A DNA stretch of 64,000 nucleotides from Anaerolineales bacterium (GCA_015075725.1 JABTTV010000001.1:2852001-2916000); one strand, 5' to 3'. Positions 53,333 to 62,852 are shown, numbered from the stretch's first letter. Made by a program: numbers and translations. The notes: generated by a model from the letters alone, not told the origin.

Positions 53333-54295
53333 ATGGCAAACGAAAAAGTAAGAAACGAAGGTATGCCGGGCGGGATCGATGAAGGCTGGTGGGAATCTGT
53401 GCTTGCGGAGGAAATCCGGCACTCGCCAATGAACCAGCGCGGGGCGGTGATCCGGCCTGAGGTCCGCAAAGAGGCGGCAAAGGAGAATTTCTCCGAAGAG
53501 CGGAACGTGGATTGGAGTCAGATCAAGGATCTTTACATGAAGGACCGCATCATCGAACTGGCTGTTACCGGGCACAATCGCGGCGGTCTGCTCGTGGAAG
53601 GCGAGGGACTTTTTGGCTTTGTTCCTTTCTCGCATCTGGTCGGATTGGCGGGACGTGATGCGCTCGAACGCAATCAAGACCTTGAACCGTATGTTGGGCG
53701 GACCCTGCGCCTGAAAGTCATCGAATGCGTGCCGGAAGATGGGCGGGTCGTATTTTCGGAACGCGCCGCCCAAACCGAACCTGGCAAACGCGCGGAGTTG
53801 TTCCACTCCCTGAACGCCGGACAAAACGTGCAGGGCACGGTGACCAACATCACCGACTTCGGTGTGTTCGTAGACCTTGGCGGCGTGGAAGGGTTGATTC
53901 ACATCTCGGAATTATCGTGGGGGCGCGTCAACCACCCTTCGCATTTTGTAAAACTGGGCGAGCCGATCGAAGTGCAGGTGCTCGACCTCGCGCCTGAACG
54001 ATGCCGCGTGGCGTTGAGTTTGAAACGTCTTCTACCCAATCCCTGGAATAACGCTGCCACCGGTTTTCCGATCGGTTCGATACATACCGCAACGATCACA
54101 ACCGTGCTTTCTTATGGGGTTTTCGCGCGCCTTGATCAATTTGGCGTGGAGGGTTTGGTGCATGCTTCCGAAATTCCTCATGATGACGGGATTCCTCTCA
54201 AAGAGATTCTTTCCGAGGGTCAATCCATTCAAGTGCGGGTCCTGCATCTCGATCCATCGCATCATCGCCTTGGCTTCAGTTTGAGGCTTGAATAG
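53333..54295 (+). CDS. S1 RNA-binding domain protein (three S1 repeats)
   Basis: About 320 aa from the ATG at 53333, which has AAGGAG 8 nt upstream; the frame is open to 53276. Three S1 units: about 62-150 (IIELAVTGHNRGGLLVEGEGLFGFVP), 160-238 (GQNVQGTVTNITDFGVFVDLGGVEGLIHISELSW) and 245-320 (GSIHTATITTVLSYGVFARL ... VEGLVHASEI). Unit 2 is the best match. Could be ribosomal protein S1 of short type or a translation/RNA-decay factor. It lies immediately upstream of ftsK. Confidence 0.85.
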   Translation: MANEKVRNEGMPGGIDEGWWESVLAEEIRHSPMNQRGAVIRPEVRKEAAKENFSEERNVDWSQIKDLYMKDRIIELAVTGHNRGGLLVEGEGLFGFVPFSHLVGLAGRDALERNQDLEPYVGRTLRLKVIECVPEDGRVVFSERAAQTEPGKRAELFHSLNAGQNVQGTVTNITDFGVFVDLGGVEGLIHISELSWGRVNHPSHFVKLGEPIEVQVLDLAPERCRVALSLKRLLPNPWNNAATGFPIGSIHTATITTVLSYGVFARLDQFGVEGLVHASEIPHDDGIPLKEILSEGQSIQVRVLHLDPSHHRLGFSLRLE

Positions 54296-54298
54296 TTA

Positions 54299-56491
54299 AT
54301 GACGCGCTCCCAGACTCCCCGCCGGTTCCAGCACGAGGAATATCCACAACGCAGCGACTGGCTGGAGCGTCTCGCTCGATTCAACACCCAGTTTGGGCGT
54401 TTCCTGCGCGATGCCGTCGGTGTGGCTTTGATCGCGTTTGCAGCCATGTCCTTATTTGCATTGTGGAATTGGACCGATGGCATTCTGCTTACCGCGGTCA
54501 CATCCATCTTGCGCACCTGGTTCGGATGGGGAAGTCTTTTTATATTGATCGGGGTTGCGTATCTCGGTTTCTCTCTGCTTCAACATGAACGCGGATCCAT
54601 CCATTGGGGTCGGATTCTTGCGCTCGAACTCGCCTCTCTCCTGACCTTGGGCTTATTTGCAGTTTCCCAGGGCAATGACCTCTTCCGGGCGGAATCCGGC
54701 ATGGACGGCGGTCGGCTGGGGTGGGGCATCGTCCGCCTGTTTTGGCAAACGATGGGAGAAGTTCCGGGGACATCGTTCCTGTTCATCTTGTGGATGCTCG
54801 CGGTTGCCACTGGATTCGGACTTTGGGCACGTCTCGAAAACTGGCTGGTAAAAATCGCTGGTGATGAAGCGCCGATGATCGTCTCCACGCCCATACCTGG
54901 GGAGGAACATGGGAAAGAAGCGCCGATAAAAACATCCACGCCGAAGAAAAGGACCCAGCCTCTCCCGCCCGAGTTTCGTCCGCAGTTGAAAGCTTCCGAA
55001 AAGAAACAGGAAAAGGCGTTCAAAGCACCGCCCCGCGGAGAAGACCTGCCGCCGTTGAACATCCTGCTCGGCGACTCGAATGTCCGCGCTGATGAACGTA
55101 CCATCAACCAGACAGCGGGCCTTATTATGAAGACCCTTTCAGAATTCGGCATCCCTGCCACTGTGATCGGTTATCGCGTGGGTCCATCTGTGACCCAGTT
55201 CGCGGTCCAGCCAGGTTTCATAAAGAGGGGGAACGAGGAGGAGGACGCGCAACAGATGAAGGTGCGCGTGGCGCAGATCGCTGCGCTCGAAAAGGATATC
55301 GCGCTCGCATTATCTGCGCAACGATTGCGGATCGAAGCCCCTGTTCCCGGTAAACCATACGTCGGTATCGAGGTTCCGAACACGAACACGTCCGTTGTTC
55401 GTCTCCGCGCCTTGATGGAATCGGATGCGTTCTACAAGGTCGGCGCGCCGCTCGCCATTGCCTTGGGGCGGGATGTTTCAGGGAATCCGCTCATGGCGGA
55501 TTTGGCGCGCATGCCCCATCTGCTCATTGCAGGCGCGACAGGTTCGGGTAAATCCGTCTGTATCACCGCCATTGCCGCCTGTCTTGCCATGAACAATACA
55601 CCTGAGGAACTGCGCATGGTTATGATCGACTCGAAAATGGTCGAGTTGATCCGCTTCAACGGTCTCCCGCATCTGTTCGGAAAGGTCGAAACCGACCTCA
55701 ACCGCATCCTCGGTGTTTTGCGTTGGGTCGTGGTAGAAATGGAGCATCGTTACCGCTTGTTGGAGTCGATGCATGCCCGCGACCTGAACTCCTACAATAA
55801 AAAGGTTTCGCGTTCCGAAGATGGTCAACCCCTTCCGCGTATCGTTGTGATGATCGACGAGCTTGCCGACCTGATGATGTCAGCGCCGGACCAGACCGAG
55901 CACAACCTCGTCCGCCTTGCGCAGATGGCACGCGCCACGGGCATACATCTTATCGTCGCTACACAACGTCCTTCGACGGATGTGGTCACGGGACTCATCA
56001 AAGCCAATTTCCCCGCGAGACTTGCTTTTGCCGTTGCTTCAAGCATAGACAGTCGTGTCATCCTGGACTACACCGGCGCTGAATCCCTGCTTGGGCGCGG
56101 CGACATGCTCTTCCTCAACCCAGAGGTCGGGAACCCCGTCCGCGCTCAGGGCGTGTTGATCACCGATATGGAGATCGAGCGGTTGATTTCACATTGGCAA
56201 AAGAATACCGATGTTCCGGCAGAGGATGTACCGCCGTGGGAAACCCTGCTGCAGGAACCCGGTGAAGATGAAGACGATGGCTTGGTGGAACAGGCCGTTT
56301 CCATTGTTCGCCAGCAGCAGCGCGCTTCGGCATCGATGCTTCAGCGCAGATTGAGAATTGGATATCCGCGCGCGGCACGCCTGCTCGATCAGTTGGAGAC
56401 GATGGGCGTGGTCGGTCCCTCACAGGGCGGCGGGAAAGAACGCGAAGTCCTCGTCGGCGATGAAGACGAAATGGATGACCCGAATAAATAG
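54299..56491 (+). CDS. ftsK: FtsK/SpoIIIE DNA translocase
   Basis: 730 aa. Four N-terminal helices (about 38-175), a short linker (190-245), alpha/beta motor with Walker A AGATGSGKS (411-419) and Walker B IVVMIDELADLMM, then VATQRPSTDVVTGLIKANFPAR. The C-terminal winged-helix gamma domain (about 655-725, RRLRIGYPRAARLLDQLETMGVVG) reads KOPS-type polarity sequences. It pumps DNA at the septum to clear the chromosome terminus. Start ATG is 3 bp after the S1 stop. Confidence 0.95.
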   Translation: MTRSQTPRRFQHEEYPQRSDWLERLARFNTQFGRFLRDAVGVALIAFAAMSLFALWNWTDGILLTAVTSILRTWFGWGSLFILIGVAYLGFSLLQHERGSIHWGRILALELASLLTLGLFAVSQGNDLFRAESGMDGGRLGWGIVRLFWQTMGEVPGTSFLFILWMLAVATGFGLWARLENWLVKIAGDEAPMIVSTPIPGEEHGKEAPIKTSTPKKRTQPLPPEFRPQLKASEKKQEKAFKAPPRGEDLPPLNILLGDSNVRADERTINQTAGLIMKTLSEFGIPATVIGYRVGPSVTQFAVQPGFIKRGNEEEDAQQMKVRVAQIAALEKDIALALSAQRLRIEAPVPGKPYVGIEVPNTNTSVVRLRALMESDAFYKVGAPLAIALGRDVSGNPLMADLARMPHLLIAGATGSGKSVCITAIAACLAMNNTPEELRMVMIDSKMVELIRFNGLPHLFGKVETDLNRILGVLRWVVVEMEHRYRLLESMHARDLNSYNKKVSRSEDGQPLPRIVVMIDELADLMMSAPDQTEHNLVRLAQMARATGIHLIVATQRPSTDVVTGLIKANFPARLAFAVASSIDSRVILDYTGAESLLGRGDMLFLNPEVGNPVRAQGVLITDMEIERLISHWQKNTDVPAEDVPPWETLLQEPGEDEDDGLVEQAVSIVRQQQRASASMLQRRLRIGYPRAARLLDQLETMGVVGPSQGGGKEREVLVGDEDEMDDPNK

Positions 56492-56603
56492 CCTCCAGTG
56501 CGCTTGGACGAGACAGACAATTTCCGCCCATTAGATCCATCGTGCGATTATTCGTTATCCGATTTCAATATCCTTTTATGCTTAAGCGAGATGCCCTCAG
56601 ACC

Positions 56604-57227
56604 ATGGAAAAAAAACCGACCTTCTCAGACCGCGCAAGAATCGTCTTTAAGGGAATTCTTGATCCGATCGGCGGATTTCTAAATCGACTCGGCCTGGCAC
56701 CGAACACCATCACATTACTAGGCCTTGCTGGCACGACCATTGGTGCATATATGATCGCACGTGGACACATGACCACTGGCGCGTTCGTTCTCCTCGCGTC
56801 TGTTCTAGTGGATGCGTTCGACGGAACGATGGCGCGCTTGAGGGGAGAACCCAGCGACTTCGGCGCATTCGTTGATTCGGTAAGCGACCGTTACGCAGAA
56901 CTGGTCACTTTTGGCGGCCTGCTTTATTTTTTTCTCACTCAAAATGATACAGCGGGAGTGGCGGTCTCTTTTCTTGCGGCGGCCGGTTCCGTGCTGGTTT
57001 CCTACGTCAAAGCCCGCGCCGAAGGGTTGGGCTTCACGGCAAAAGTCGGAATCCTTACACGCCTCGAGCGGTACATCGTTTTGATCCCCCTGCTCGTATT
57101 CAACCAGCCTTTTATAGCGGCGGTCATCATTGCCGTGTTGGCAAATATCACCGCCTATCAGCGCATTTTGCACGTTCGCGAACAGGGACGTGAACGCATT
57201 AACAAATCGAAGGAATCTGCGGTTTGA
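56604..57227 (+). CDS. CDP-alcohol phosphatidyltransferase (PgsA/PIS type)
   Basis: 207 aa with about six helices. The full signature D(x)2DG(x)2AR(x)8G(x)3D(x)3D is seen in VDAFDGTMARL through GAFVDSVSDR. It transfers a phosphatidyl group from CDP-diacylglycerol to glycerol-3-phosphate or inositol-phosphate; the LNRLGLAPNTITLLGL opening suits either the PgsA or the archaetidyl/phosphatidyl-inositol-phosphate type. Stop overlaps the lgt ATG (TGATG). Phosphatidylglycerol is the Lgt substrate, which fits the pairing. Confidence 0.9.
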   Translation: MEKKPTFSDRARIVFKGILDPIGGFLNRLGLAPNTITLLGLAGTTIGAYMIARGHMTTGAFVLLASVLVDAFDGTMARLRGEPSDFGAFVDSVSDRYAELVTFGGLLYFFLTQNDTAGVAVSFLAAAGSVLVSYVKARAEGLGFTAKVGILTRLERYIVLIPLLVFNQPFIAAVIIAVLANITAYQRILHVREQGRERINKSKESAV

Positions 57228-58024
57228 TGGAAGGCGTCACCTTCGGTCCGCTGTTCCTGCGATGGAACGGATTATTGATCGCTCTTGGCATAGCCGTGGG
57301 AGCGTTTGCATCTGCCCTGGAAGCCAGACGCCGCTTTAATGATGCGGAGATCGTTTACCATATCTTCGTACCTGTGACTCTCTGGAGTTGGATCGGGTCG
57401 CGCCTCTGGCATGTGTTGACTCCGCCTCTTTCCTCCGTTCAACTTGGGCTGACCACCGGGCATTATCTTTCCCATCCGCTCGATATTCTCTCATTTTGGA
57501 CAGGAGGATTTGGAATCCCCGGCGCGATTCTCGGCGGGACGGCGGCTTTATGGATCCTTGCCCGCAGAGATCACCTGCCGTTTTGGGAGATGACGGATGT
57601 TCTCGCGCCGGGAATCGCGATTGCCCATGGGATTGGCCGCCTCGGGAATTATTTCAACCAGGAGTTGTATGGCTTGCCAACGGATGTGCCCTGGTCGATC
57701 TTTGTTGATCCCGTGAATCGGCTGGCGGGATATGGGGGAAATGATTTCTATCATCCCTTATTTGTGTATGAAATTCTTATGCTTTTGGCTTGTGTGGTGA
57801 TCCTTCTCTGGCTTCCACGCGGCAGATTTGCGGATCGCATAAAAGCGGGTGAACTCTACCTGATTTATCTTGCGTGGTATTCATTCATCCGGTTTCTTCT
57901 TGAATTCCTGCGATTGGATGTTTCTTTGGTGAACGGAGCAAATATCAATCAGGTATTTTTTGCCTGCTTGCTTGCGGTTTCCGCCGGGCTCCTGCTGTAC
58001 CGTCGGTTTGTCCGGGTTTTGTAA
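57227..58024 (+). CDS. lgt: Prolipoprotein diacylglyceryl transferase
   Basis: 265 aa with seven helices. The Lgt signature HGIGRLGNYFNQELYG with its essential Arg and Asn is present, also FGPLFLRWNGLLIALG and GGFGIPGAILGG. It attaches diacylglycerol from phosphatidylglycerol to the lipobox Cys of prolipoproteins, before LspA cleavage. The ATG overlaps the upstream stop (TGATG); a TTG one codon upstream is possible. Confidence 0.94.
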   Translation: MEGVTFGPLFLRWNGLLIALGIAVGAFASALEARRRFNDAEIVYHIFVPVTLWSWIGSRLWHVLTPPLSSVQLGLTTGHYLSHPLDILSFWTGGFGIPGAILGGTAALWILARRDHLPFWEMTDVLAPGIAIAHGIGRLGNYFNQELYGLPTDVPWSIFVDPVNRLAGYGGNDFYHPLFVYEILMLLACVVILLWLPRGRFADRIKAGELYLIYLAWYSFIRFLLEFLRLDVSLVNGANINQVFFACLLAVSAGLLLYRRFVRVL

Positions 58025-58100
58025 GGAATTTGAGAAGGAAACGGACGGGGGATAAGTTATAAAATAGATGCAGTCTTTTTCCAGATGAAAAGGAAGAACC

Positions 58101-59036
58101 ATGATTGAAACGAACGATTTGAGCAAGCAATTCCATGATTTCGTGGCTGTCGAAGGAGTAAACCTCTCGGTTCAATCCGGGCAGATACTCGCGCTCCTTG
58201 GGCAGAACGGCGCCGGTAAGACAACCACCGTTCGGATGCTAACCGCGTTACTGCAACCCACGCGCGGGACAGCTCGCGTTGCCGGATATGATGTCGCAAA
58301 GAACGGGCACGATGTCCGTGCCTCGGTGGGAGTGTTGACGGAGCATCACGGTTTGTACATGCGTATGACCGCCGAGGAGTATATGGACTTTTTCGGTCAG
58401 GTGTACAACCTCTCGGCTTCTTTGCGGAAAACGCGCACGGAGAATTTATTGGAATACTTTGGTCTGGCAGAAGCCGCCAGACGGCGCATCGGCGAATATT
58501 CGAAAGGGATGCGGCAGAAGCTTGCGCTTGCTCGTGCCATGATTCACGAGCCCGGCGTGTTGCTGCTGGATGAACCCACCTCCGCAATGGACCCGGAATC
58601 CGCGAGGCTGGTGAGAGATGAGATCGCGCGGTTGAAATCCGCCCAACGGACGATCCTGCTTTGTTCCCACAACCTGACCGAAGTGGAACTGCTGGCAGAC
58701 AAGATCGCGATCATCTATCGCGGCAGGATTTTAATTCAAGGGACACTTGATGAGTTAAAACAGGACGTGCTCGGTCATCCTGAATATGTCGTCAGATTTT
58801 CGAATCCCTGGGATGCAGGCGGATTGGAACTGCCCGAGGGGATGGAGATGCTTACCAAAACGCCGACCAGTCTCAAGGTCCGGGTGGAAGCGCCTGAAGA
58901 CTCGAATCCGATTCTGATGCAGAGACTGGCTTCCCTATCTGTTCCTGTGGTTGCATTCCAGGAAGAGATGCGCACGTTGGAGCAGGTGTATCTGAAGGTC
59001 ATGGCGGCTGTAAGAGGAAAAGATTATGTTCAATAG
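58101..59036 (+). CDS. ABC transporter ATP-binding protein
   Basis: 311 aa. Walker A LGQNGAGKTT, signature YSKGMRQKLALARAMIH, Walker B VLLLDEPTSAMDP, and switch LLCSHNLTEVE are intact. C-terminal extension of about 90 residues as in exporters of the NatA/CcmA type. AAGGAAG lies ahead of the ATG and TAAAAT at 58060-58065 may be its -10. Overlaps the permease gene by 11 bp. Confidence 0.92.
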   Translation: MIETNDLSKQFHDFVAVEGVNLSVQSGQILALLGQNGAGKTTTVRMLTALLQPTRGTARVAGYDVAKNGHDVRASVGVLTEHHGLYMRMTAEEYMDFFGQVYNLSASLRKTRTENLLEYFGLAEAARRRIGEYSKGMRQKLALARAMIHEPGVLLLDEPTSAMDPESARLVRDEIARLKSAQRTILLCSHNLTEVELLADKIAIIYRGRILIQGTLDELKQDVLGHPEYVVRFSNPWDAGGLELPEGMEMLTKTPTSLKVRVEAPEDSNPILMQRLASLSVPVVAFQEEMRTLEQVYLKVMAAVRGKDYVQ

Positions 59037-60459
59037 ATTGCGCCCGGTCTGGCTTGTGGCGAAACGCGAATTGCGCGACCAGTTCCGCGATTGGCGGGTG
59101 CTCCTGCCGATGGCGATCCTGACCCTGTGTTTTCCGTTCCTGATGAACGAATTTGCAAAGGAAACCATTGAATTCCTGAATCAGTACGGCGCGAACCTCG
59201 TCCTCGAACGGCTTATCCCGATCTCGATCATGATCATCGGTTTTTTTCCGATCACAGTTTCACTGGTTGTGGCGTTGGAATCTTTTGTGGGTGAAAAGGA
59301 ACGCGGCACGATCGAGCCGTTATTGACAGCGCCCTTCGATGACTGGCAGTTGTACTTTGGCAAATTGCTGGTAGGCGCGGTCACGCCATTGACAGCCAGT
59401 TATATCTCCATCGGTCTATATTTATTCATGATCTCCCGCCAGGGATTGGCTTTGCCGGATGGCATGGTGATGCTGCAATTGTTCCTGTTGACCACCGCTC
59501 ACGCGATCCTGATGGTCAGTGCGGCGATTGTCATTTCGGTCCAGTCCACCTCAGTAAAAGCGGCGAATTTGCTTGCATCGTTCATCGTGATTCCGGTTGC
59601 GATCCTGATGCAGGGCGAGGCGGTCATGTTATTCTGGGGAAACGAAACTGTACTTTGGCTGGGAATTCTAGGCGTTCTGATCATTGCCCTGCTGTTGATC
59701 CGTGTCGGTATCTCGCATTTCGAGCGGGAATACCTGCTTGGACGCGAGATCGACACCTTGAATTTAAAATGGATCGTGCGCACCTTCTGGCGGAATTTTA
59801 AAGGCGGAGCCGTCTCCCTGCGCGATTGGTATGGCCGGGTCCTGGCTGATTCGCTCCGGCGTGCGCGACCTGCGCTCCTGCTCATGTTCCTGATCGCATT
59901 GACCAGTGCCTGGGCGAGTTACGAATGGATCATGGTCAATGTATCCGACACGATTGAAAAAGCATCTCCGAAAGACCTGGCAGCCATCGAAGAAAACATC
60001 GAAGAACTCCCCGACCTGGCAAGCATGCGCGGACACCTCGATGCCTCTTTCCTGTTTTTAAACAATACCCGCTCGATGGTGATCATTTTCCTCGCCGGGT
60101 TGACCTCCTTCAGCGTTCTGGGAGTCCTGATTTACATTCTGAACGTAGCCTTGATCGGCGGCGTGTATGCGCTTTTGGAATTGATCGGAGTTTCGCCCAT
60201 TCCAATTTTTCTTGCCGGAGTCCTGCCGCACGGCATCTTCGAGATCCCTGCATTGATGATCGGGAGCGCAGTAGTACTTTACATCGGCGCGGTCCTTGTC
60301 ACGCCGCAGACGGGAAAATCGATGGGGGAGGTGATCCTCGAAATGCTGGCGGACTGGGCAAAGATCTTTGTCGGCGTGGTGGTGCCGCTTCTCGCGCTCG
60401 CGGCTGTGATCGAGGCGTATGTCACGCCAGCCCTGCTCCTCAAAGTGATAGGCGGTTGA
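59026..60459 (+). CDS. ABC-2 permease fused to a SpoIIM-like domain
   Basis: 477 aa. Residues 1-230 are an ABC-2 permease (VAKRELRDQFRDWRVLLPMA, LESFVGEKERGTIEPLLTAPFDDWQLYFGKL). Residues about 280-475 form a second membrane unit with SpoIIM/DUF95 features: FLNNTRSMVIIFLAGLTSFSVLG, LIGGVYALLEL, AGVLPHGIFEIPALMIGSAV and LLALAAVIEAYVTP. SpoIIM proteins in non-sporulators are of unknown role and often sit beside ABC-2 permeases; here the two are one chain. ATG overlaps the ATPase stop. Confidence 0.85.
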   Translation: MFNRLRPVWLVAKRELRDQFRDWRVLLPMAILTLCFPFLMNEFAKETIEFLNQYGANLVLERLIPISIMIIGFFPITVSLVVALESFVGEKERGTIEPLLTAPFDDWQLYFGKLLVGAVTPLTASYISIGLYLFMISRQGLALPDGMVMLQLFLLTTAHAILMVSAAIVISVQSTSVKAANLLASFIVIPVAILMQGEAVMLFWGNETVLWLGILGVLIIALLLIRVGISHFEREYLLGREIDTLNLKWIVRTFWRNFKGGAVSLRDWYGRVLADSLRRARPALLLMFLIALTSAWASYEWIMVNVSDTIEKASPKDLAAIEENIEELPDLASMRGHLDASFLFLNNTRSMVIIFLAGLTSFSVLGVLIYILNVALIGGVYALLELIGVSPIPIFLAGVLPHGIFEIPALMIGSAVVLYIGAVLVTPQTGKSMGEVILEMLADWAKIFVGVVVPLLALAAVIEAYVTPALLLKVIGG

Positions 60460-60478
60460 CGGGATCTGAATCACCCGA

Positions 60479-60514
60479 AATCCAATTAACAATTATGGGG
60501 AATTGGATTAAGAT
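60479..60514 (+). promoter_or_regulatory. Leaderless promoter with operator-like inverted repeat (MBL gene)
   Basis: TTAACA (60486-60491), 17 bp, TAAGAT (60509-60514), with the ATG at 60521, so +1 falls on the start codon. AATCCAATT (60479-60487) and AATTGGATT (60501-60509) form a perfect 9-bp inverted repeat covering both boxes. Confidence 0.6.
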
Positions 60515-60520
60515 TCGCTC

Positions 60521-61276
60521 ATGGCAAAGGTGATCATCCTCGGGGCATCGAACGCGATACCGACAAAGGAAAGCGAAAATACCCACATGGTCATTGTGGG
60601 AGCCGAACGCACTGTATTGGTAGATTCGGTCAGTAACCCGATTCTGAGGCTCGAGCAGGCTGGGCTGGACTTTAATGAGTTGACTGACATCATTGTCACG
60701 CATTTCCATCCCGACCATGTTTCCGGCATCCCGCTCCTGTTGATGGATATGTGGTTGATGGGCAGGCAGAAGCCTTTGAATATTTACGGATTGCATTACA
60801 CCCTAGATCGTCTGGAAGACCTGATGGGTTTTTATAACTGGTCGGAGTGGCCCGAGTTCTTCCCCGTTGTGTTTTACCGATTGCCGACAAAAGAGATGAC
60901 CCACGTGTTGACATGCCCTGAATTTTCCATTAAGGCTTCGCCAGTGCGACACATGATCCCGAACATCGGTCTGCGGATCGAGTTTACCGAAAGTGAAAAG
61001 GTGATGGCATACTCCTGTGACACTGAACCTTGCGACGAGGTTGTCCGATTGAGCGCCGGCGCGGATGTGTTGATTCACGAAGCGACGGGCGAAGAACCCG
61101 GCCATTCCTCCGCGGCGCAGGCGGGGGAGATCGCAACAAAGGCGGAAGTGGGAAAACTTTTTCTGATTCACTATCCCACCGGCAGATTTAAAAAAGGCGA
61201 TGTTGTTGAAGAAGCCTCAAAGACGTATCAAGGTGAAATCGCCTTGGCGAAGGATTTTATGGTGTTGGAGTTTTAA
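60521..61276 (+). CDS. MBL-fold metallo-hydrolase, RNase Z-like
   Basis: 251 aa. Metal motif THFHPDHVSG (His61, His63, Asp65, His66) with further ligands in SPVRHMIP, YSCDTEPC and FLIHYPTG. Sequence style is that of RNase Z/arylsulfatase relatives (tRNA 3' processing, phosphodiesterases). The exosite helix arm typical of true RNase Z is not evident, so substrate is open. No Shine-Dalgarno. Confidence 0.85.
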   Translation: MAKVIILGASNAIPTKESENTHMVIVGAERTVLVDSVSNPILRLEQAGLDFNELTDIIVTHFHPDHVSGIPLLLMDMWLMGRQKPLNIYGLHYTLDRLEDLMGFYNWSEWPEFFPVVFYRLPTKEMTHVLTCPEFSIKASPVRHMIPNIGLRIEFTESEKVMAYSCDTEPCDEVVRLSAGADVLIHEATGEEPGHSSAAQAGEIATKAEVGKLFLIHYPTGRFKKGDVVEEASKTYQGEIALAKDFMVLEF

Positions 61277-61326
61277 GAATTTGATTCATCTTCATCCAAC
61301 TAAAACCAACATTTGAAATTCTCTAC

Positions 61327-61353
61327 AAAAAATCCCCTCATGTGAGGGGATTT
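61327..61353 (-). terminator. Terminator between MBL and HNH genes
   Basis: AAATCCCCTC / GAGGGGATTT stem with ATGT loop. On the minus strand six T follow, ending the HNH gene whose stop is at 61358; the rightward tail is weaker. Confidence 0.8.
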
Positions 61354-61357
61354 CGAT

Positions 61358-61861
61358 TTACCAACCCGAAACGTAAGGCTCCCATTCATGATTGTCGGAA
61401 AGATGCTTCCCGAAAATGTACTTCGCGTCCGCGGGCGGCTCTTTTGGGATGTGCAAAAGCCGCATATGCGCCTCGTCCACTTTGCGCCCGCCCTTGCGGT
61501 GATTGCATATGGAACACGCGGTCACGAGATTCGTCCAGACGTGCCGCCCGCCCATATGCCGGGGAATCACATGATCGATAGTCAGGCTTCCCTCCCGTTT
61601 GCCGCAATACTGGCAGGTGAAATTGTCGCGCCGGAAGATTTCGCGGCGCGTTAATTTGACGCGCGGGCGCGGACGATGAATCTGCGATTCGAGCCGAATG
61701 ACCGATGGACGTGGAAGCAATAATGAAATGGTGCGGATGTGCCCGCGTCCGTTCGCGATCATGCCGGCTTTTCCCGCAAGGATCAACGTGACCGCCCGCC
61801 GCGTCGTGCAGACGTGGATCGGCTCAAAATTCGCATTGAGCACCAATACGGGTTCGTTCAT
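61358..61861 (-). CDS. HNH endonuclease-domain protein
   Basis: About 167 aa from the ATG at 61861 (GGGAAG just upstream); ATG 61891 adds ten residues but lies inside a TATAAT -10 region. N-terminal NEPVLVLNANFEPIHVCTTRRA is the family opening. The zinc-type HNH has CQYCGKREGSLTIDHVIPRHMGG and CSICNHRKGGR, with catalytic His in IDHV and two Cys pairs. This small protein is widespread and housekeeping-like; biological role unclear, possibly DNA repair. Confidence 0.88.
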   Translation of the reverse strand: MNEPVLVLNANFEPIHVCTTRRAVTLILAGKAGMIANGRGHIRTISLLLPRPSVIRLESQIHRPRPRVKLTRREIFRRDNFTCQYCGKREGSLTIDHVIPRHMGGRHVWTNLVTACSICNHRKGGRKVDEAHMRLLHIPKEPPADAKYIFGKHLSDNHEWEPYVSGW

Positions 61862-61882
61862 AAGCTTCCCATAATCTGCGTG

Positions 61883-61888
61883 ATTATA
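61883..61888 (-). promoter_or_regulatory. -10 box of the HNH gene
   Basis: TATAAT on the minus strand, 21 bp ahead of the ATG at 61861, in the divergent gap with the epimerase gene. Confidence 0.5.
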
Positions 61889-61942
61889 CATCCATACCGG
61901 CAATTCGGTGAACGCGCCGATTGGGGTATCATTACGGGCACA

Positions 61943-62830
61943 ATGCTGAACATCCTCATCGCGGGCGGTTCCGGGCTGTTGGGATCCGCTCTGAGAAAAT
62001 CCCTCCAAGCTGACGGGCACAACGTCTTCATCCTATCGCGAAGAAGCGATGGGATGAACGTAATTAAATGGGACGGTCTCACCTCAAACGGTTGGGGACA
62101 CCGCGTCAATGAAATGGATGCGGTGATTCATCTTACGGGAAGAAGCATGACTAACTACCCCTGGACGACCTCCCGGAAAAAATCCTTCGAAAATTCACGC
62201 ATCCTTCCCGGACTTGCGCTTGCTCAAGCCATTCGGGAAGCGGATCATCGTCCAAGCCTTTTCGTGCAATTTTCCGGCATCAATTATTACGGCTTGCGCG
62301 GCGATCTCGCCGATGAATCCACCCCGCCCGGCGAGGACTTCCCCGCTCAATTGGCGGTCAAATGGGAGAATGCAACCAAACATCTCGAAGAGTTGGGTAT
62401 TCGTCGTCTTGTGTTGCGCACATCGGTCGTGCTGGCGAGAGAAAATCCATTGATGATATTGATGTCCCTGCCTATGAGGATGTTCGTCGGCGGGAGGATC
62501 GGTTCTGGAAAGCAGGCGTTTCCGTGGATTCACATCAAGGATTGGGTGGGCGCTGTCCGACACCTGATGGCGGACGAAAACGCGCGCGGAATATATAATC
62601 TGATCGCGCCCGTTCAAACCTCCCTGGAGGCTTTCTCAAAGGAACTCGCCAAAACGCTTCACCGTCCGTATTGGTTTCCTCTGCCAGACTTTTTGATGCG
62701 GAACGTTTTGGGTGAAATGGGCGTCATGATCCTCGATGGCAGGTTCTCCCAGCCCAAACGGTTACTGGAGTCCGGGTATGAGTTCCAGTTTCCGGGTCCG
62801 CGCGAGGCGCTGGCCGATTTGTATGGTTAA
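61943..62830 (+). CDS. TIGR01777-type NAD(P)-dependent epimerase
   Basis: 295 aa, YfcH/SULA-like extended SDR. Rossmann motif LIAGGSGLLGSALRKSL is at the N-terminus. INYYGLRGD takes the place of the YxxxK region, and LVLRTSVVLARENPLM, FPWIHIKDWVGAVRHLM and a C-terminal DUF1731-like block (LEAFSKELAKTLHRPYWFPLPDFLMR, RLLESGYEFQFP) complete the family pattern. Substrate unknown. The open frame upstream of 61943 overlaps the divergent HNH gene and is not used. Confidence 0.88.
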   Translation: MLNILIAGGSGLLGSALRKSLQADGHNVFILSRRSDGMNVIKWDGLTSNGWGHRVNEMDAVIHLTGRSMTNYPWTTSRKKSFENSRILPGLALAQAIREADHRPSLFVQFSGINYYGLRGDLADESTPPGEDFPAQLAVKWENATKHLEELGIRRLVLRTSVVLARENPLMILMSLPMRMFVGGRIGSGKQAFPWIHIKDWVGAVRHLMADENARGIYNLIAPVQTSLEAFSKELAKTLHRPYWFPLPDFLMRNVLGEMGVMILDGRFSQPKRLLESGYEFQFPGPREALADLYG

Positions 62831-62852
62831 GTCAAAGGAGATGATTAAATCC

